7,461 nt of DNA from Acutalibacter sp. GTDB taxonomy: Bacteria; Bacillota; Clostridia; Oscillospirales; Acutalibacteraceae. Position numbers and translations under genes: made by a program. The stretch spans positions 1-7,461 of the forward strand of contig JAAWSH010000077.1 in NCBI GenBank assembly GCA_022801475.1. Reading direction: 5' to 3'. Positions 5,820 to 7,461 of this stretch are shown here, one piece after another (within the stretch, counting starts at the first letter, position 1; every line of letters starts with the position of its first letter). The notes beneath the pieces were generated by a model. That model saw only the letters and a list, made by a program, of their open reading frames with translations, ran no database searches and was not told the DNA's origin.

Positions 5820-7461
5820 ATGGATAGGCAGAAGCGCAGACAGAAAATATTGATTGTAGACGATTCGGAAATGAACCGCTCTATCCTGGTGGATATGCTT
5901 GGCAACGAATATGATACCATCGAGGTAGAAAATGGCCTGAAGGCCGTGGCTGTGCTGCAAAACCAGGGCGCGGACATTTCCCTGGTGATGCTGGATATTG
6001 TTATGCCCGAAATGGACGGTTTTCAGGTGCTGAAGATTATGAGCCAGCGCAGGTGGATTGAGACCATCCCAGTAATCATGATCTCGGCGGAGACCACCTC
6101 GGACCGCATTGACCAGGCACTAGAGCTGGGCGTCACGGATTTTATCAGCCGGCCCTTCGACGCCCGGGTGATTCGCCGCAGGGTGGTGAACACCCTTCTA
6201 AGCTCTGCTAAGCAGCAGGAGCTGGAAGCACTGGTGGCCGAGCAGATCTATGAAAAAGAGCAAAACAGCCTTTTGATGATCGATATTCTCAGTCATATTG
6301 TGGAGTTCCGTAACGGCGAAAGCGGCCGGCACGTGGTGCATGTGCGAAAGCTTACAGAAGTACTGCTGAAACGCTTGGTACAAAAGACCAGCCAGTATAA
6401 GCTGACAAAGGTGGACATCGCCCTCATTAGCGAGGCCTCCGCTCTTCACGACATTGGCAAGATTGCCATTGACGATAAAATATTGAACAAACCCGGCCGG
6501 CTTACCAACGAGGAATTTGCCATCATGAAGAGCCACTCCATGGCCGGAGCCCAAATGTTGGAGGGCCTTTCTGTGCACCAGAACGAGCCCCTGGTGAAAA
6601 TCGCCTATCAGATCTGCCGGTGGCACCACGAGCGCTGGGACGGTCGGGGGTATCCGGACGGCCTCTCGGGAGAGGAGATCCCCATTGCGGCCCAAACCGT
6701 GGCTCTGGCCGATGTGTACGATGCTTTGACCAGTGAGCGGGTGTATAAGCCCGCGTTTTCCCATCACAAGGCGGTGGAAATGATCACCAACAATGAATGT
6801 GGAACTTTTAACCCCTTGCTTTTAGAGTGCCTGTTGGAGGTGGCGGATACCCTGCAAGAGGAGCTGGACGGAGAGAGCGGTGGAAAACGCCATACTGCGG
6901 ACCCCATGAGCAACCTGGCAAAAAAGGCTTTTCAGCATAGTGAGCTTAGCGCCAGCAACCGCACCCTTCAGCTTTTGGAGCATGAGCGCATGAAGTATAG
7001 CTTCTTTGCGGCCATGAGCAAGGAAATACAGTTTGAGTATACTTTTTCTCCGGCCATGGTTTCCTTAAATGCTTGGGGCGCTAAGCGCTTGGGACTGGAG
7101 GAGGTTGTGATGGACCCCCTAAGCCAGCCGAAGGTTCAGGAATTCCTGGGCCAGGGGCTGGGGGAGAAGATTCAGGACGCTATCCACACAGCTACCCCAA
7201 CAGACCCTATTGTGACCCTGGAGTCAAAAATGAGCTATGGCGGCGACATGAAATGGTACCGCTTTATTATGCAGACCCTGTGGTCTGAGGATGAGCCCCC
7301 AGAGCTGCGGGGCGTCATTGGCAAGGCCATGGACATCCACAGCTCCCGCAGCTACCTGGAAAACCTGGAGCGGCGGGCTTCGCTGGACGGCCTAACGGGG
7401 CTTCTGAACCTGGCCAGCGCCCAAAAACAGGCGGAGGCCCGGAGAGCGGCAGTCCGGCCCC
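5820..7461 (+). CDS. Response regulator with HD-GYP, PAS-like and GGDEF domains (c-di-GMP turnover), 3'-partial
   Basis: At least 547 residues, running off the window. Residues about 9-125 form a receiver domain: acidic pair D14/D15, phosphoacceptor D59 in LDIVMPEMDG, and S89; the usual conserved Lys before Pro is R111 (SRPF). Residues about 150-350 form an HD-GYP c-di-GMP phosphodiesterase domain with HDIGK (H210, D211, K214), H239, H269/H270, GRGYPDG (276-281) and D298, so the metal site looks intact. Residues about 390-505 resemble a PAS sensor fold. LDGLTGLLN (522-530) is the typical entry of a GGDEF diguanylate cyclase domain; its active-site motif lies beyond the window. No membrane segment or signal peptide is seen, so it is probably cytoplasmic. 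The ATG at 5820 follows AAAGGAG by 12 bases, and an in-frame stop at 5799-5801 rules out a longer start. It has its own promoter. The sensor kinase partner is not visible. Whether it makes or degrades c-di-GMP cannot be told from this part. Confidence 0.92.
   Translation, partial: MDRQKRRQKILIVDDSEMNRSILVDMLGNEYDTIEVENGLKAVAVLQNQGADISLVMLDIVMPEMDGFQVLKIMSQRRWIETIPVIMISAETTSDRIDQALELGVTDFISRPFDARVIRRRVVNTLLSSAKQQELEALVAEQIYEKEQNSLLMIDILSHIVEFRNGESGRHVVHVRKLTEVLLKRLVQKTSQYKLTKVDIALISEASALHDIGKIAIDDKILNKPGRLTNEEFAIMKSHSMAGAQMLEGLSVHQNEPLVKIAYQICRWHHERWDGRGYPDGLSGEEIPIAAQTVALADVYDALTSERVYKPAFSHHKAVEMITNNECGTFNPLLLECLLEVADTLQEELDGESGGKRHTADPMSNLAKKAFQHSELSASNRTLQLLEHERMKYSFFAAMSKEIQFEYTFSPAMVSLNAWGAKRLGLEEVVMDPLSQPKVQEFLGQGLGEKIQDAIHTATPTDPIVTLESKMSYGGDMKWYRFIMQTLWSEDEPPELRGVIGKAMDIHSSRSYLENLERRASLDGLTGLLNLASAQKQAEARRAAVRP

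Noticed and set aside
6198..6767. 189-residue open frame on the - strand
   Set aside because: It lies wholly opposite the HD-GYP coding region, whose motifs and frame are unmistakable; it is a shadow frame of GC-rich codons.

Overview
The window looks like the chromosome of a GC-rich, low-oxygen gut Firmicute, most likely a member of the Clostridia close to Oscillospiraceae/Ruminococcaceae. This is inferred from the protein types, the strong AAAGGAGG-like ribosome binding sites, the sigma-A-type promoter before the last gene and the intrinsic terminator. All protein genes I can support lie on the + strand. No tRNA, rRNA, CRISPR array, insertion sequence or transposase is visible.

Layout. (1) 1-1488: the 3' part of a gene for an EF-G/TetM-like ribosomal factor. 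Its C terminus is fused to a YacP/Rae1-type NYN ribonuclease domain; the GTPase domain lies before the window. (2) 1489-2006: 518 bases without a convincing protein gene. Positions 1494-1685 fold on paper into a compact multi-helix RNA closed by its own terminal stem, possibly raiA-type. Positions 1687-1959 hold two long inverted repeats whose pairings cross each other, just before rhaB. (3) 2007-5675: a rhamnose catabolic cluster rhaB-rhaA-rhaD (rhamnulokinase, L-rhamnose isomerase, rhamnulose-1-phosphate aldolase), ended by a strong intrinsic terminator at 5720-5760. (4) 5820-7461: the 5' part of a large c-di-GMP signalling gene (receiver, HD-GYP, PAS-like, then the start of a GGDEF domain). 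It has its own promoter, whose -35 box lies in the terminator tail, and it runs off the window.

How the genes work together. RhaA converts L-rhamnose to L-rhamnulose, RhaB phosphorylates it at C1, and RhaD cleaves the product to dihydroxyacetone phosphate and L-lactaldehyde. The three genes form a complete core pathway; no transporter, mutarotase, lactaldehyde reductase or regulator is in the window. The flanking genes (ribosome-associated nuclease fusion, c-di-GMP regulator) seem unrelated to rhamnose use.

The most interesting items are the fusion of an A-site-binding translation factor to an A-site mRNA nuclease domain, and the structured RNA with complex dyad symmetry between that gene and rhaB. 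No wholly new multi-gene system is evident.
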